Assembly: GCA_014621425.1 (NCBI GenBank)
Contig: JAANBB010000083.1
Span: 58,129 to 122,128, forward strand
Direction of reading: 5' to 3'
Source: Cylindrodendrum hubeiense
Taxonomy: Eukaryota > Ascomycota > Sordariomycetes > Hypocreales > Nectriaceae
DNA: 64,000 nt
This document shows positions 1 through 11,727 of this stretch, one piece after another. Made by a program: the position numbers and the translations under genes. Every line of letters begins with the position of its first letter. Position 1 is the stretch's first letter. The notes beneath the pieces are model-generated. The model was given only the letters and a program-made list of their open reading frames with translations. It made no database searches and was not told the origin of the DNA.

Positions 1-422
1 CCGGCAGCAGTAAGCTCGAGGGCAAAGGTGATGGACCAACTAAACCAGTAGATCCAGCCCATTGCGAAACCAAGAGCCGGGTCGACAAAGCGGGTGGCGT
101 ATGCGGTAAAGGAGCCGGCAACGGGGATGTAGGCGGCCATCTCACCGAGACTGGTCATGACGGAGTAGACAACAGTGCCCATGAAGATGAAGGCAATGAG
201 CAGGGATACGGGACCGGCCTTGGCGAGTGCAGAACCGATACCCAGAAACAGACCGGTTCCAATGGTGGCGCCCACGGCCATGAATTGGAGATGGCGCGAA
301 CTCATGCCACGGTCGAGGCCAGAGTCGCCCGTCTCGATGTCCTCTTGCGGGCCATCGGCGGGGCGCTTGTCCTTGCTGCCTCGAGGCGACTTCTCATCGT
401 TGGAGGAGTCGGCGGCAAACAT
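1..422 (-). CDS. Amino-acid permease, N-terminal part (cut by window edge)
   Basis: The minus-strand frame opens at an ATG at 422 and stays open to the left edge, giving about 140 residues. The first 45 residues are hydrophilic and charged, as in the cytosolic tail of fungal amino-acid permeases. They are followed by MAVGATIGTGLFLGIGSALA, the unmistakable first membrane segment of the APC/YAT permease family. The second segment is followed by SLGEMAAYIPVAGSFTAYA, the family motif after helix 2, and then FALGFAMGW-like sequence leading into helix 3. The protein should be a proton-coupled amino-acid importer of the plasma membrane; substrate cannot be told. No intron is needed in the visible part. 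The rest lies outside the window. Confidence 0.93.
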   Translation of the reverse strand, partial: MFAADSSNDEKSPRGSKDKRPADGPQEDIETGDSGLDRGMSSRHLQFMAVGATIGTGLFLGIGSALAKAGPVSLLIAFIFMGTVVYSVMTSLGEMAAYIPVAGSFTAYATRFVDPALGFAMGWIYWFSWSITFALELTAA

Positions 423-3400
423 GGTGAAGCTTGGCAAGGATGCCAATCCGGGGTGGTTTTTTTGCGAGCTTTCGAGAGGGGTGAGAGGGCCAGGGAAGGG
501 CCGGCGGGCGATTCAGGAGAATCGAGGAGCGGAAGTTGATATATATGGAGCGAGCGACTAGAGGCACAGAGACACGGAGACTGCAACAGGGCAACCAGCC
601 AGCATCAAGAGCTATAGTAGAGGAGCAGAAGAGAGACGCAACAGAGAGCCAAGCAGAGCAGAGCAAAGCCAAGCAGAGGAGTCAGAACAGCACAAAAACT
701 GGATGAGCAACGGGGAGTCAGGGCCAAGTGGGATGGAAAGCGGTCGTGTTATGTAACAAGAACAGAGCTCCAGGCCCGTCGAGGCAGGGCTCCATCATGG
801 CCCCATGGGCCCATTGCGCAAAATTTCATCCCCACGGAACAAGCAACAGGACAAGCTGATCCCATGCCGCCTCTCATTCCCATCCCATTCCCATCCCACC
901 TCGTGCCCTGTTGCCGGAGCCATAGCCATAGCCGCCGCCACAGCACGTCCCCAATCGCCCTCGACCGGGCCCGGTGGCAGCGCGGCCGCGGCTCAGGCAG
1001 CGGCAGGGGCCCGCAATGGCCTGCAGCGGGAGTCTGTGAGAGGTGGCGGGCGGCGGCGGACGTTGTGGGCGTGGTGGAGAAGCGTTGCAGGAAAAAAGGC
1101 GTGAACCATCGCGAGGTTTTCCAAGTGGAGGTTGCCTCATTGCCTCATTGCCTCAGTAGGGCGACGTGCATGACGCTCCAGCGCGGCCCGCTGAAAAATG
1201 GTGGGTGCTAGGGGTGCTAAGGGCCTGGGCTGGCAGCAGCACCACGGCCCTGCTGCGGCGTAAAAGCGTTCGCGGCAGTGGGCGCGGTTCCGCTGCAGGC
1301 CAATCGGCTTGAGCGCGCTGGCCCTTTTCGGGTGGCCAACTGAGCCAACTGGGCCAGCGTCAGAGTTTTTGCACGACGCCTGCGAGCCATCTGTGGGAGC
1401 CATCTGATGCAAGCTGGCTTCCATGCATATTCCAGATGGAACCTAACCTGGTCCACGGCGGGTAGATCCTGTTTTTCTTCTTATTTTTCCCTTCCTTCTG
1501 CAGACGACGCGCGCCACTCAACCGCTGCTTATTCTGTGCCTCGTTGCAGCGTTTGTGGCCTGTCTTTCCTCTGGCGTCTCCGACTTTCGCCCCTTGCCTC
1601 TCCCATCACGCATTCCATCACGCCTCTTCATCTGTTGCGGCACAGGGAACCAGCCAAGGGTTCATGAAGCCGCCAACCCAACCGACTTCATCAACCAATT
1701 CGCATTCTTCTCGTACGCATATGTATTACAAAGGTCGGACTGACCGGCTTCGCTCCCCTGGCACCCCTGCTAGCTTCGATCTGGCTCCGCCGGTTCCCAC
1801 TGCTACAACGCCTCTCACGCTTTCCTCCCCTGCCCTACAGCACCAGATGTCTTCTAGAAGCTTGAACGTGCTTTTCCATTATGTACTCTTTACTACGTCC
1901 CCCGCCCTGCCTCGTACTATACAAGCCGATGTCGTCGTCGCATATTAATATCACGGGGGTCATCACGGGGCCCCAAGACCCATCTGAGCACTGATCGCCG
2001 CTGCGTTATCCTTGCCGGTTTCTTCCTTTGCTGTGTCACCGGCCCGGTCGCGGTAAAATCTCGCACACGGGGAGAGCTTTGAGCCTCATTTCACTTTCCC
2101 ACGTGGATGCTGTTCCCGAACGAGTATTGACAAAAGAGAATGACACCAAGCGCCCTCCCCATTCGCCTGGACGAACCAACAGTCTCTGACAGAGAGTCCT
2201 GACACCGCGTCTCATCAGAATCACGAGACACACCTGGCGGGGCATTAGGGATTTCCATCCTGGGCCGTAAGCATATGTTTCTCCATCGTTCGACAAATCT
2301 CGCGTCACTCGCGGAGAATCATCCGCCTGCTTTCGATGAATATGGGGTCCGATCATCAGCGTGACCAATTCTAACTTATAATTCCTTCTTGAGTTTATCT
2401 CACGATCTGCCCTGGAATGCGCGGTGCTGATGGGTGGAAGAAGTTGACGTGCAATCGCCTGATTTCTACTCAGAAGCACGTTCGTCAAACTCTGTCACTC
2501 ACACTACTACACCGGAGACATGCGAATTGGATGTATGAATTTTTTTTGATGATCAGCGGCTATAAACGCCACCCGAAAAATAGGACGCCCGAGTCGGAAA
2601 GAGGCGATCGGCGTTCCCCTAACCCACTACCAGCCGCCACCCTGTCACACACTCAAGAAACGCAACCACAACACATCATGGGCCACCAAGGGATACATGT
2701 CCCTCCTACTCCCTTAGGCGCGACGAAAGAAATTTTAATGAAACACATGCTGATATTTACAACAACTATGCCTCGTTCCCATGTATCACCAAGTCGTTCT
2801 CTGCCAGCCGCTCCCAATACAGAATGGCATGGCTTTTCTCCCGCTTCACTAGTCGACTCTCATCGTAGCACATCATGGAATTGCTCTGTATGTTTCCATC
2901 CAGGAGTTGGAATTTGAACTCAGTTGGTGGTGGATCAGTCATAGCGGGCTCACCAATATTCTCGGGAGTATTCGTATCTACCGTTTTCTCCTCCCTCGAG
3001 CCGCCTCCTTTCGGACCATTCTTTGAGCGCAAGATGGAACTCTAAGACGGGGAATCAAAGCTGAAACTAGGTTATTTTACTCATTCACCATGTCTATGAA
3101 TAGTCGCTAGGTCCTGCTCTTCGTGGGAATACTGCACAGGTCTATGTGAGGTATAATGATCTCGTGCATTGTGAAGATAACGCCCTTGACATTCTTTTGG
3201 CCTTTTAAGTATTCTTTTGCTCCGACGTGGGCCGAGTAGTTGAAGTCGAACAAGAGAAGCAAGTCTGCTTCCGCATAATCCATTACAAGGTTGCGTGGTG
3301 CGCTATCCTGGTGGGCGATACTCTCAAGCATTCGCGTGATTGGTTGTTTTCCAGGGTGCCACGCTGACATAGTGTTTAGACATGGGGAGATTCGGGATGT

Positions 3401-3766
3401 ACTAGTACTGGATAGCAGTATTTACTCGTTAGCTGGGGTTTTATGAACTGGTCATCTGGTTTGTGATGCTGTTGTTCTGGGTAGAGGGCTCACAATGGCT
3501 CGCTCAAAATGGCCCACGAGCGATCCATCACAGCTGTTATTGATCCATGACCCCTACAATGAATCAAGTTTATTCTGCCCGGGGGGGTTTTATAGAGCCC
3601 GCACGCTAAAATACTTCCGTATTTTCTACTGCCTCGACCAGCATCTTTCGGACCCTCCTCCCTCTTCTTTTTGTCCAGATTGCTGGGCCATGATGCCTTT
3701 CATTACTGGTCCTTGATATTCTCTATGTTAGGAGTAAACTGAAAGAATTCATTCCAAGTTTGCACC
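423..3766. other. Gene-poor interval of 3.3 kb
   Basis: This holds the upstream region of the permease and the downstream region of the NACHT gene. I see no family-like protein. The best candidate is an 87-codon minus-strand frame (3370 to 3107) with an ATG in fair context and a run of hydrophobic and acidic residues (EADLLLLFDFNYSAHVG). I could not join it to a second exon (a frame at 3032-2766 lies next to it) by canonical splicing, and I do not recognise it. Part of the interval around 850-1350 is GC-rich with short CCAT-type runs. Confidence 0.5.
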
Positions 3767-6700
3767 CTATTCATAATTCCCGATACCTGTTGCATTTGCT
3801 GTGGCCGTGGCTGCTGCTATTTGTGGCTGCAGAGATTGTTGCGCATGCTGCCGCTGCATCGTAGCCGCCTGAGGAGCATTGGGGATCTGAAGACTATTGT
3901 TGGACTTAAGGATTTGATACGCTTGGTTTAGGTAAAACCACCAAAGAGGATCCAAGCCCCCAGCTTGGAGCTCTGCCAGGTGCTGTGGCGAAAGTCGTTC
4001 TTGGAGTTGGAGTCGAGTATTCTCGTTTTGCTTCTTTGACGCGTTGAGCATCATCTTATTAGCTAGATCGCCGATTTTGAACTTATCCTGCTCCGAAAAA
4101 CTGTTGAAATCAGTGCGGAATTCTTGATAGGGACGGGCTGATGGGTGGTTTGATGGCCAAGCCTGGTTGTTAGCAGCTTGCTGTCTAGTAGCCCTCTGGA
4201 CTTGTTGAGGAATCTCCACTGCGGTAGATACAAGGTGTCGTTTTCTTTTATGCTCCCTGAGCTGCTTTGATGATGAGAAGCCAATCTGGTTGTACGTGCA
4301 GCTCAGCTCGGAACATTTCAAGGCGTCTTGATGTCGTGCCTCATGATCCTCCAAGCGATTGGCAGATGCGTAACCAACTACTGATCTGTCGCACCCGCGG
4401 ATACCGCATACAAATGCAGATGGTCCATACTCTTCCTTGAACGCCACGAGTTCATCTTGAGATAGGCCAGGGCAAGAGTTTTGGAACATAAGATGAAGGA
4501 CGCATTCATGGTAGGCTTGGCGGATCAAAGAGAATAACGTTGGATCTGCGCTGGGTGTAGAGGGTTCTATGAAGCCATCATTAGAAAGGTAATTGGGCGG
4601 GTATGGATTTAGTGACACCAGAGTCGTACCATTTGTGGTGCTAACCGCTTTCCTGAATTGCAAAACGCAATTCAGCAAGCGGCATGCGACTGGAAACTTC
4701 TCAATCCATTCTAGACGGCTGTCCTGGCGTTCTGTACTGACATTGGAAGTATCCTGACTCCACTGAGTATCAGAAAGTCGACTATGCTCATGGCACAGTG
4801 CTAGAAGTTGCTGTATCACTGCAGACATCTCAATGGATTCACAACCCTGACACTTCTCCAGGTATTCGAGTAGATGTTCGATCCAGTATTCGTTTGCGTA
4901 CGGAAAAAGTCCATGGAATCCCCGGCCTATGCGGTATTGAAGGTCCCCACGATCCGAGCCTTCTCCAACAAAGCAAAAGCTTTGCAGTAGTTGAGACAGG
5001 CATGCAAGAGAGATGTCACGTTGGGCATCTATCTCATTGATGAAAGGTCCACTAGCGTGAGTTTGGAGAAACCTGCCAGATGAAATCAGTCACTGTTCAG
5101 GGGATTGTTTGGTAGAATGGAGTAAGGGAGCTACTCACTGCGGCACAGTGGAGTGAATGAATACTACACACTCTCCAGGGCCGTCCTCTATGAACGGCTT
5201 GCAGACGTCAAGAGCATTTGGAAATGGCTTGGTGTTCTCGTCCACGATGTATGACTCAGAATGCAATGGAATTGCAAGTCTCAACTCGTATTTGCGAAGG
5301 GGTCGATTGCCCTTGGAAAACAACATCCAGCCAAATATGCGGCGCTGCTTAGACAGATCGTTTGCAGAAGAACTTCTCGTGATGTTTGTGAGTATTTTGG
5401 TGTATCTGGGCTTTTGTTAATTAAAGTCAAAAAGGCAGGAGTGTGTATCATTACGCTTCAGCAAGGTCTTTTGGAAGAGTTTCGACGCTGGTGACAAGTT
5501 CATGTATGCTCGAGGCCGCCTTTAAAATCTCCAAGATTAGATGGACCCAAAGGAACATTCCTGCATTTGTAAGTCCATGGGTTTATCTCCGGAAATAGGC
5601 TGTGTCGAACCTTCTGCTCTTTCGAGGATCGATTTGTGAACTTTGGTGAGAACTGCCGCCGGTATTCTGCCACCATGTCTATCGTTGATTTCATCGAGAG
5701 ATGCTGAAACTATTATGTCGAGGTCTTTTGCAACTGATGATGACTCGGCTCCGATGAAAAGGGCAGGCTTGCTCTTCAGGTTTGTGCTGATACTCGGAAC
5801 GTCCTGGCTCGAGAACAGAAGCTTGCAGTTCTCTTGCGCCTCTACCAATCGTGCTAGAGTTTTGATCAGTTCTCCGTGCTGGGATGAAGAAACCTCGTCG
5901 ATGCCGTCAATGATGATACGTATGTCTTTGAATGCAATTAGAAGTTTCGGAACAACCGTCTTCAGAAATGAAATTGAAGGAGCCTTTCCTGCAACCACAC
6001 ATTCATCATACATAAATGATGCCAAATCGGGAGCAAGCCTAAGCATTTGGGCACAAAGGCTTCTCATGATTTGAGCTGTAACTCCATAGCTTGTTGTGTG
6101 GAAGTCGCAAAAGAAGAATAAGCACATTCTGGTGCGATCAGACCGCAGGAAGTAGATCAGTTGAGAGCAGAGAACAGATTTTCCTATGGTTATCAGCCTC
6201 AGCCCGTTGTCTACAAGCAAGATTTCTTAAGTTACCTGAGCCAGGCTTTCCGTTAAGCCATAAGACTGGGGGCCCCCTGCCAAACTGAAGCCATGATCGA
6301 ACTTTGGGTGATTTCGTAACCCACTGAGAAGTTCCTTCACGGCAATGACTGCGGAGCCATTCGAGTTTGACTTCCTGGGTTGACCTTGAGTCGCCAACTT
6401 CAAGCCATCTGATCACTAATTCACGCTGCTCGGATTCCCATCTCTTTTCCCTGTTCGTGGCATCCTCTAATGACTTTTGCCTCCATTCTTGGGCTTGGAT
6501 GATATCAAAGGATGCTGCTTCTTTGTCTATCAGCTCGCTATTCTGAGCAATGCTTTGCAGGAGTGCGTCGAAATGATGTTCAAATCTGCCCCAACCAGAG
6601 GAAAAGAACATCTTCCAACCTACATGGATCGTTAGTGAGAGATCAGGTTCGTGATATTGGTACTGCTGAAGTACCTGGCTTCTGGATGAGGCGATATGCC

Positions 6701-7292
6701 CGACCATGGAACTCAATGATATCCTCGTATAGATGAGCTAGAACCTGTTGAAACTCATAGTTGTCTGGAAATATATCTCCATAGCGAGATAGACGAGGCA
6801 AAGCCGCCCCGATGCTTCCATAAGCTGACAAAATCTTGTCTAAAGCATGGGTATGGTCTTGAACTGCCTGTATATACATAATTATCAGTCATAGAACATC
6901 CAACAGGGCTCAATAGTCGGGACCAAAGATTTGCACTGACTTGAAGAATAAGCTTGAGAGGTGCCTGTAATGTCATAAAGCACCGCCAGTCAGAACTTGA
7001 TTTGTTCCCGTATATAGCGCATATAGCGATAGCTCACCCAAACGTATGGAAGAAACGGTGTCCCGTTGCAGAGAACATCGATAGGCTTCGATAAACGATC
7101 GACAGCATCCAAGAAGGGTGTCAGTCGCTCAAGGTTCCGAAGGCTTTGACGAGCGGCCAAATGCTGCTCTACTTGTCGGATCGCATTTCGGACATCATCC
7201 ACCTTTGCCACCACTTGAACTTTCTGGTTATCTTCTTCAGACAGTTGCCGTTGAAATCGTTCGCAGGCTCTCTCTATAAGAACATGACCCAT
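3767..7292 (-). CDS. NACHT/STAND (NLR-like) protein with C-terminal C2H2-like zinc fingers
   Basis: Eight exons (7292-7038, 6964-6941, 6867-6675, 6619-6236, 6183-5611, 5560-5455, 5405-5139, 5072-3767) join in frame to 1035 residues. Introns are 49-73 bp with GT-AG ends. Residues 1-260 match the alpha-helical region that precedes NACHT in many fungal STAND proteins (the DUF7708 type). The P-loop GKPGSGKS, split by intron 4, sits near residue 281. Walker B IIIDGIDEV is near 375, and the winged-helix part follows with RPLRKYELRLAIPL and ALDVCKPFIEDG. The C-terminus has no ankyrin, TPR or WD repeats. From about 823 it carries paired Cys/His modules (CGIRGC..HEARH; CSELSC..HKRKRH), and it ends in a Gln/Ala-rich tail. 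Family members act as NTP-driven intracellular sensors in heterokaryon incompatibility and immunity-like responses; the trigger here is unknown. Confidence 0.9.
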
Positions 7293-7941
7293 ATTGTGGT
7301 CTTCAAGCCCGACTTTACAAAAATGATGTGTTCAGCGTATTGTTTCTGGAAGGTAACGAAGAAGCCTATGACAATTTTCTTTTGTTTGTGTTCCTGATTA
7401 CTTCCTGTTTGAACCGCTTTGCAGCTTTAAAAGGGGGCGCAGGAGGCCACTGGGCGAAATCACACGTCAGCTCGTCACCGGGCAGGGTTATATGCAGCCT
7501 CCATGCTCAGCCACCAGCCCTGGGGGCGTTTGGCACACAAAAGAGCATTTTGAGGTGACAACAAAAGGTGCACTTTCATCTACCTATGCATTCCGGTTGG
7601 CTAAAGGCCCCATAGCCACATTGCCAGCAGGTGTTGGGCACTCTTTTGGGCCCACCGAATGGAATTTTCAGTAGCAATACAATGGGCACTGCCATCAACA
7701 CATGCACTCCGGGTGGCTATACTCTCACATCCGATCATGGATTTGTAGGCGCCTGACACGCCTCTAGTCTGCGATCGATCAATTGAATCATTTCTCAACA
7801 TTAAAGGTGGCCTCCCACTGCAAAGAATTGTTCCTCGCACGCAAGTCTGCTTCTGTATCTAATCTCACTAAATGATTCATCGATGCAACCTCCAAAATCC
7901 CACATCGTTTCCACATACTGGGCATCACCCATTAGACTCAA
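7293..7941. promoter_or_regulatory. Shared intergenic region between the NACHT and SNF2 genes
   Basis: This 649-bp stretch separates two divergently transcribed genes and must hold both promoters. I see no coding frame with family likeness. The short open frames in it overlap each other and show no motif. No clear palindromic operator was noticed. Confidence 0.5.
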
Positions 7942-10900
7942 ATGTCACCAACTTCGTCCGCAATGGTCGAATTAGATCATCATTCAGCTAAGAGGCGACG
8001 ACTGGAGGACTCGAGTTCATTCACCCAAAAAGGTGATCCCATTCAGAATACGCTACAAGACTTCTATTCGGGATTTTCTTCCGCGACAACATGCGCAGTG
8101 AATCCCCCGCCGCCCGATTTCGGGAATAATTTGCAAGGGTTTCAACAGTACAGAGATTCATCAATGTTGCCGAACGTTGCACTTCCATTAAACCAGCCTT
8201 TGCCTTGCCCCCAGACATGGGATCACAACTATCAAGGCTTTCAACAGGACATTGACCAGACCACCACATTCCCGACGGATGGGCCTTCAGCCAGTGTTGA
8301 TGTATGGAATGGTAACTCCCAAAGCTTTGTGGAGTCCACCGACACCAACGCATGGACAACAAATAGAGCCCTGCCCAGTTTAGAGAGCTACACTTTACAA
8401 CATGATCTCCAAGAACCCGTCCAGGTGGACGATACAAGTGCAATTACCACTTTTATTGCACCCGATGATACTGCTGAATGCGTTTGCTTCGGAACAGTAT
8501 GTGGCATTTCTTCCCACCAATTTATGCAACATAGCCAGATTGACACACATAGTTGACTTCGTTGACTGCCCGCACTATGATTGAAATAAACGATAGACAG
8601 TCTTGCCAGGTTAGAACGGCTCTTAGACTGGGAAGCAATGGCACACTGTACCCTTTGCATTTAGATTATACATACGGTACCCTGGAGACCCGCGATAACC
8701 AGTTGCTGGGCTTGTTTGGCCGCGAGGGAATTGAATTCGAGCTCCTGTGGATGCCAACACGATCACAGAAAGGTACTGACGATGAAGATAAAGCTAAGGT
8801 CTGGGCTACTCTTTATGGACCTCGAGACCTTGCCCCGGACATTCGTGACCTTTTCCAGGAACTTGAGCTCTACTTGCAGGATCCAATACACGCGCTAAGA
8901 GACATCGCATACTTCAACCCGCAGCGCTTTTTCAACGAGCCAGGCGCCCGAACCGTCGATTTCCGGGTCACCGCTTCGAATTGTGAACAGATATCAACGG
9001 TGAAAGATGAGGATTTAATAGCCACGGACGTATTGGATAATCTCATTGCTGATTCTACTTTACCTGAGACTCCAGGTTCACCGTATCTTTTGACTGAACT
9101 GAAGAGGTCAGAGGATGGAATAATGTTCCATGATTGTGGGAAAGAAGCTAACAGCATTCAGACACCAGAAGGAAGGTCTCACTTTTATGATCCGTCGAGA
9201 ATCAGGCCTGAGACTGCTTGAGAAAGGCAAGGACGTTTGGTCTCAAGCCAATGACACTCTTGGTCGTCTAACGTAAGTATATCCAATGGACTTAGGGGCA
9301 ATGCGCTGATGGCTATAGGTACATCAACAACATTGACTCATCTTCCCACTATAATCAGCCTCCAAGATTTAGGGGAGGAATTATTGCTGATCTCATGGGG
9401 CTTGGAAAGACCCTTAGCATGATTTCACTCATAGCTCACGACAAAGTCCTAGGAAAGGAGTCAAGGTCCGCGAAGTCGAGTGAGAAAATCCTAGGTAGAG
9501 GCACACTGCTAGTTCTGCCCTCTTCTTGTGAGTTCTGCTTTACAATGCGCTTGGAAGCAAATCGCTAACTGACGCAGTGCTGCATAACTGGGAGGAAGAG
9601 CTTTCAAAGTCAGTCCCGTTCCACTTGACGGCAGGGGATTCTACAGCACAGTAGAGAAACGAATGCTAATTTACGTAGGCACTTATCTGCAGAGCATTTT
9701 GCTTGGCGGCGTCACCATGGACAACATCGAATCCAAAAAACGAGTGATGTGGACTTTCATAGCATTGTCCTCACCACCTACACCACACTTGCAAAGGAGT
9801 GGCAAAATCCAGAAAGTCCAGTTTTCTCACATGATTGGCACCGCGTGATTCTAGACGAAGGTAGGCGTATAATGTGAATGACCGGAATATTTATGAGATC
9901 TAACAACCTCCAGCCCATGAAATAAAAGATCTATCGACATCCAAAGCTCGTGCTGTATGTGCTCTCAATGCCGACAACAGATGGGCCGTTACAGGGACAC
10001 CAATTCAGAATCGACTGTCTGAGCTCTTCAGCCTGTTCCACTTCCTTCGTCTTAATCCGTACTGTGAAAAGCGGAGTTTTGACGAATGCATCACGAATCC
10101 CTGGCTTCGCGGAGAAGAAAGAGGGCTTCAAGCGTTAGTGCAACTATTGGGGTACATTATGTTACGACGGTCCAAAAACGCGATTATACTACCGAGGCGA
10201 CAAGACCATCGGCGGTCTCTCAAGCTCAGTACCCAGGAACAACATGCTTACGACATGGCGAAGCAGAAAGCCATCGAATGTCTCGAAGATGCCCTCGTCT
10301 CGAGCAAGCCACAGCAAGGCTACAGCAATGCGCTTCAGAAGATCAACGCTCTGAGAGTTATCTGTGAGCTAGGTTGCACACCCAAGCCAGGCTTAAAAGA
10401 AACTCTTTCCAATTCCATGTCATACGGCTCCTTGCTCACGCCAGACACACCAGATAGATCTCCAATGCCAAGTACAGCGATGGACGATATCGAGGACGAC
10501 GATTGTGAGTTGGAGATAGATGAAAGCCCCTTCGGCGACATATCCTCCCGTATTCAAGAATGCGTCCCATTGTGTACTACACCGAGAACTGGTCTCAATC
10601 TATGCCCCAGGGACCCGTCAACCGAATCGCCAGTATTCTCTGGTCAGTGGCCAACAAAGATCCAAGCCCTGATTAAGGACCTCCAGAGCTGTGATTTTGG
10701 GACAAAAAGGTACGATAGTCCAAATAGTGCTGTTGCAATTGACTTAGAATTTTAGCGTTGTCTTTTCGTACCGCAAATCGATCCTCGATGTCGCGAACAT
10801 GGCCCTCATGGGCGCCGGAATTCGATGTGTCCAGATCGATGGCAAATCGAGCGAAAAACAGCGAGGCCGGACTTTTAATGAGTTCTCAAAGAACGGGACA

Positions 10901-11372
10901 GTGCAGGTGCTTCTTTTGTCTTTGCGCTGCGGAGCGGTTGGGTAAGCCTACATTGATTCATCAAACGAGCGGAAAAAACGAACGAAGCTAACTTTTGTGT
11001 GGATTGACTCTTACTGCGGCATCACGAGCGTATCTGCTGGAGCCACAGTGGAATCCATCGATAGAAGAGCAAGCACTTGCCAGGATTCACCGACTTGGAC
11101 AGACTCAAGAGGTCACAACCATCCGGTTTGTGATAAACGAGTCTATTGAGGAGGTAAGCTAGATATTCTCCAGGCGTGACAGAAGACTAACATACCGCGA
11201 AAAGTATGTTCTGGACATACAAGATGGAAAGCGGGACCTTGTGAGCCTCCTCAGTTCTAAGCCCTCTACTCGTGTTCAAATCACGGCCAAACTCCAGGTA
11301 AGCATCGCATTGTTCTTGGGGCTCCCATGGTTAACAAGCAGCGTGTAGCAACTACGGCAGCTATTGCGTTGA
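7942..11372 (+). CDS. SNF2-family DNA-dependent ATPase (possibly splice-damaged)
   Basis: Eleven exons (7942-8496, 8553-9106, 9162-9272, 9319-9527, 9578-9608, 9679-9860, 9914-10709, 10756-10941, 11003-11153, 11205-11297, 11349-11372) sum to 964 codons. The first 185 residues are low-complexity with a basic KRRR patch. The boundary of exons 1 and 2 is the least certain. Helicase motifs follow in order: [13 protein letters not shown], motif [14 protein letters not shown] (about 425-437), motif Ia [15 protein letters not shown], the DEAH box with [14 protein letters not shown] (about 548), motif [20 protein letters not shown], motif V and motif [16 protein letters not shown]. There is no RING between the two lobes, only a Cys-poor insert. 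Such proteins remodel DNA-protein complexes in the nucleus (Rad5/Rad16-like and other accessory SNF2 proteins). Two oddities: Leu in motif I where Glu is usual, and intron 8 would end in GG at 11001-11002 instead of AG. Confidence 0.82.
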
Positions 11373-11727
11373 CTTTTGCAAATATTTACGGGAAATTCGT
11401 GTCACAAGCTGGCAAGTAGCAAGCGCGCAATAAGGGCTGAGAACTGGATATGACTCAAGGAAACGAAATTATTAATCCATCGACTTCCCTACTATCACTA
11501 CTACTGAGCACCATAGTTTTTAAGGGAGATTAATGATTAACAACCTACCGTTGGCTCATTTCTGCCAAAAGCAATGAATATCGCAATGCATTGTAACCTA
11601 AAAATCCAAAGATGCCTGGCACAGTATTTCTAAAAAGAATACAAGATATCTTTTAGCTTTTTTATATCACAATACATTCCCTAGAGCTGCTAAAATAAGA
11701 ACTATAGCAATAGCTAGTTCGATTGAA
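11373..11727. other. Intergenic region between convergent genes
   Basis: AT-rich downstream region of the SNF2 and aldolase genes, which converge here. It carries several ATTAAT/AATAAGA-like stretches suitable for 3'-end formation and no supported gene. Confidence 0.5.

Noticed and set aside
2036..2488. 150-codon minus frame and 166-codon plus frame at 2417-2917
   Set aside because: No recognisable motif, and the two overlap on opposite strands; likely chance.
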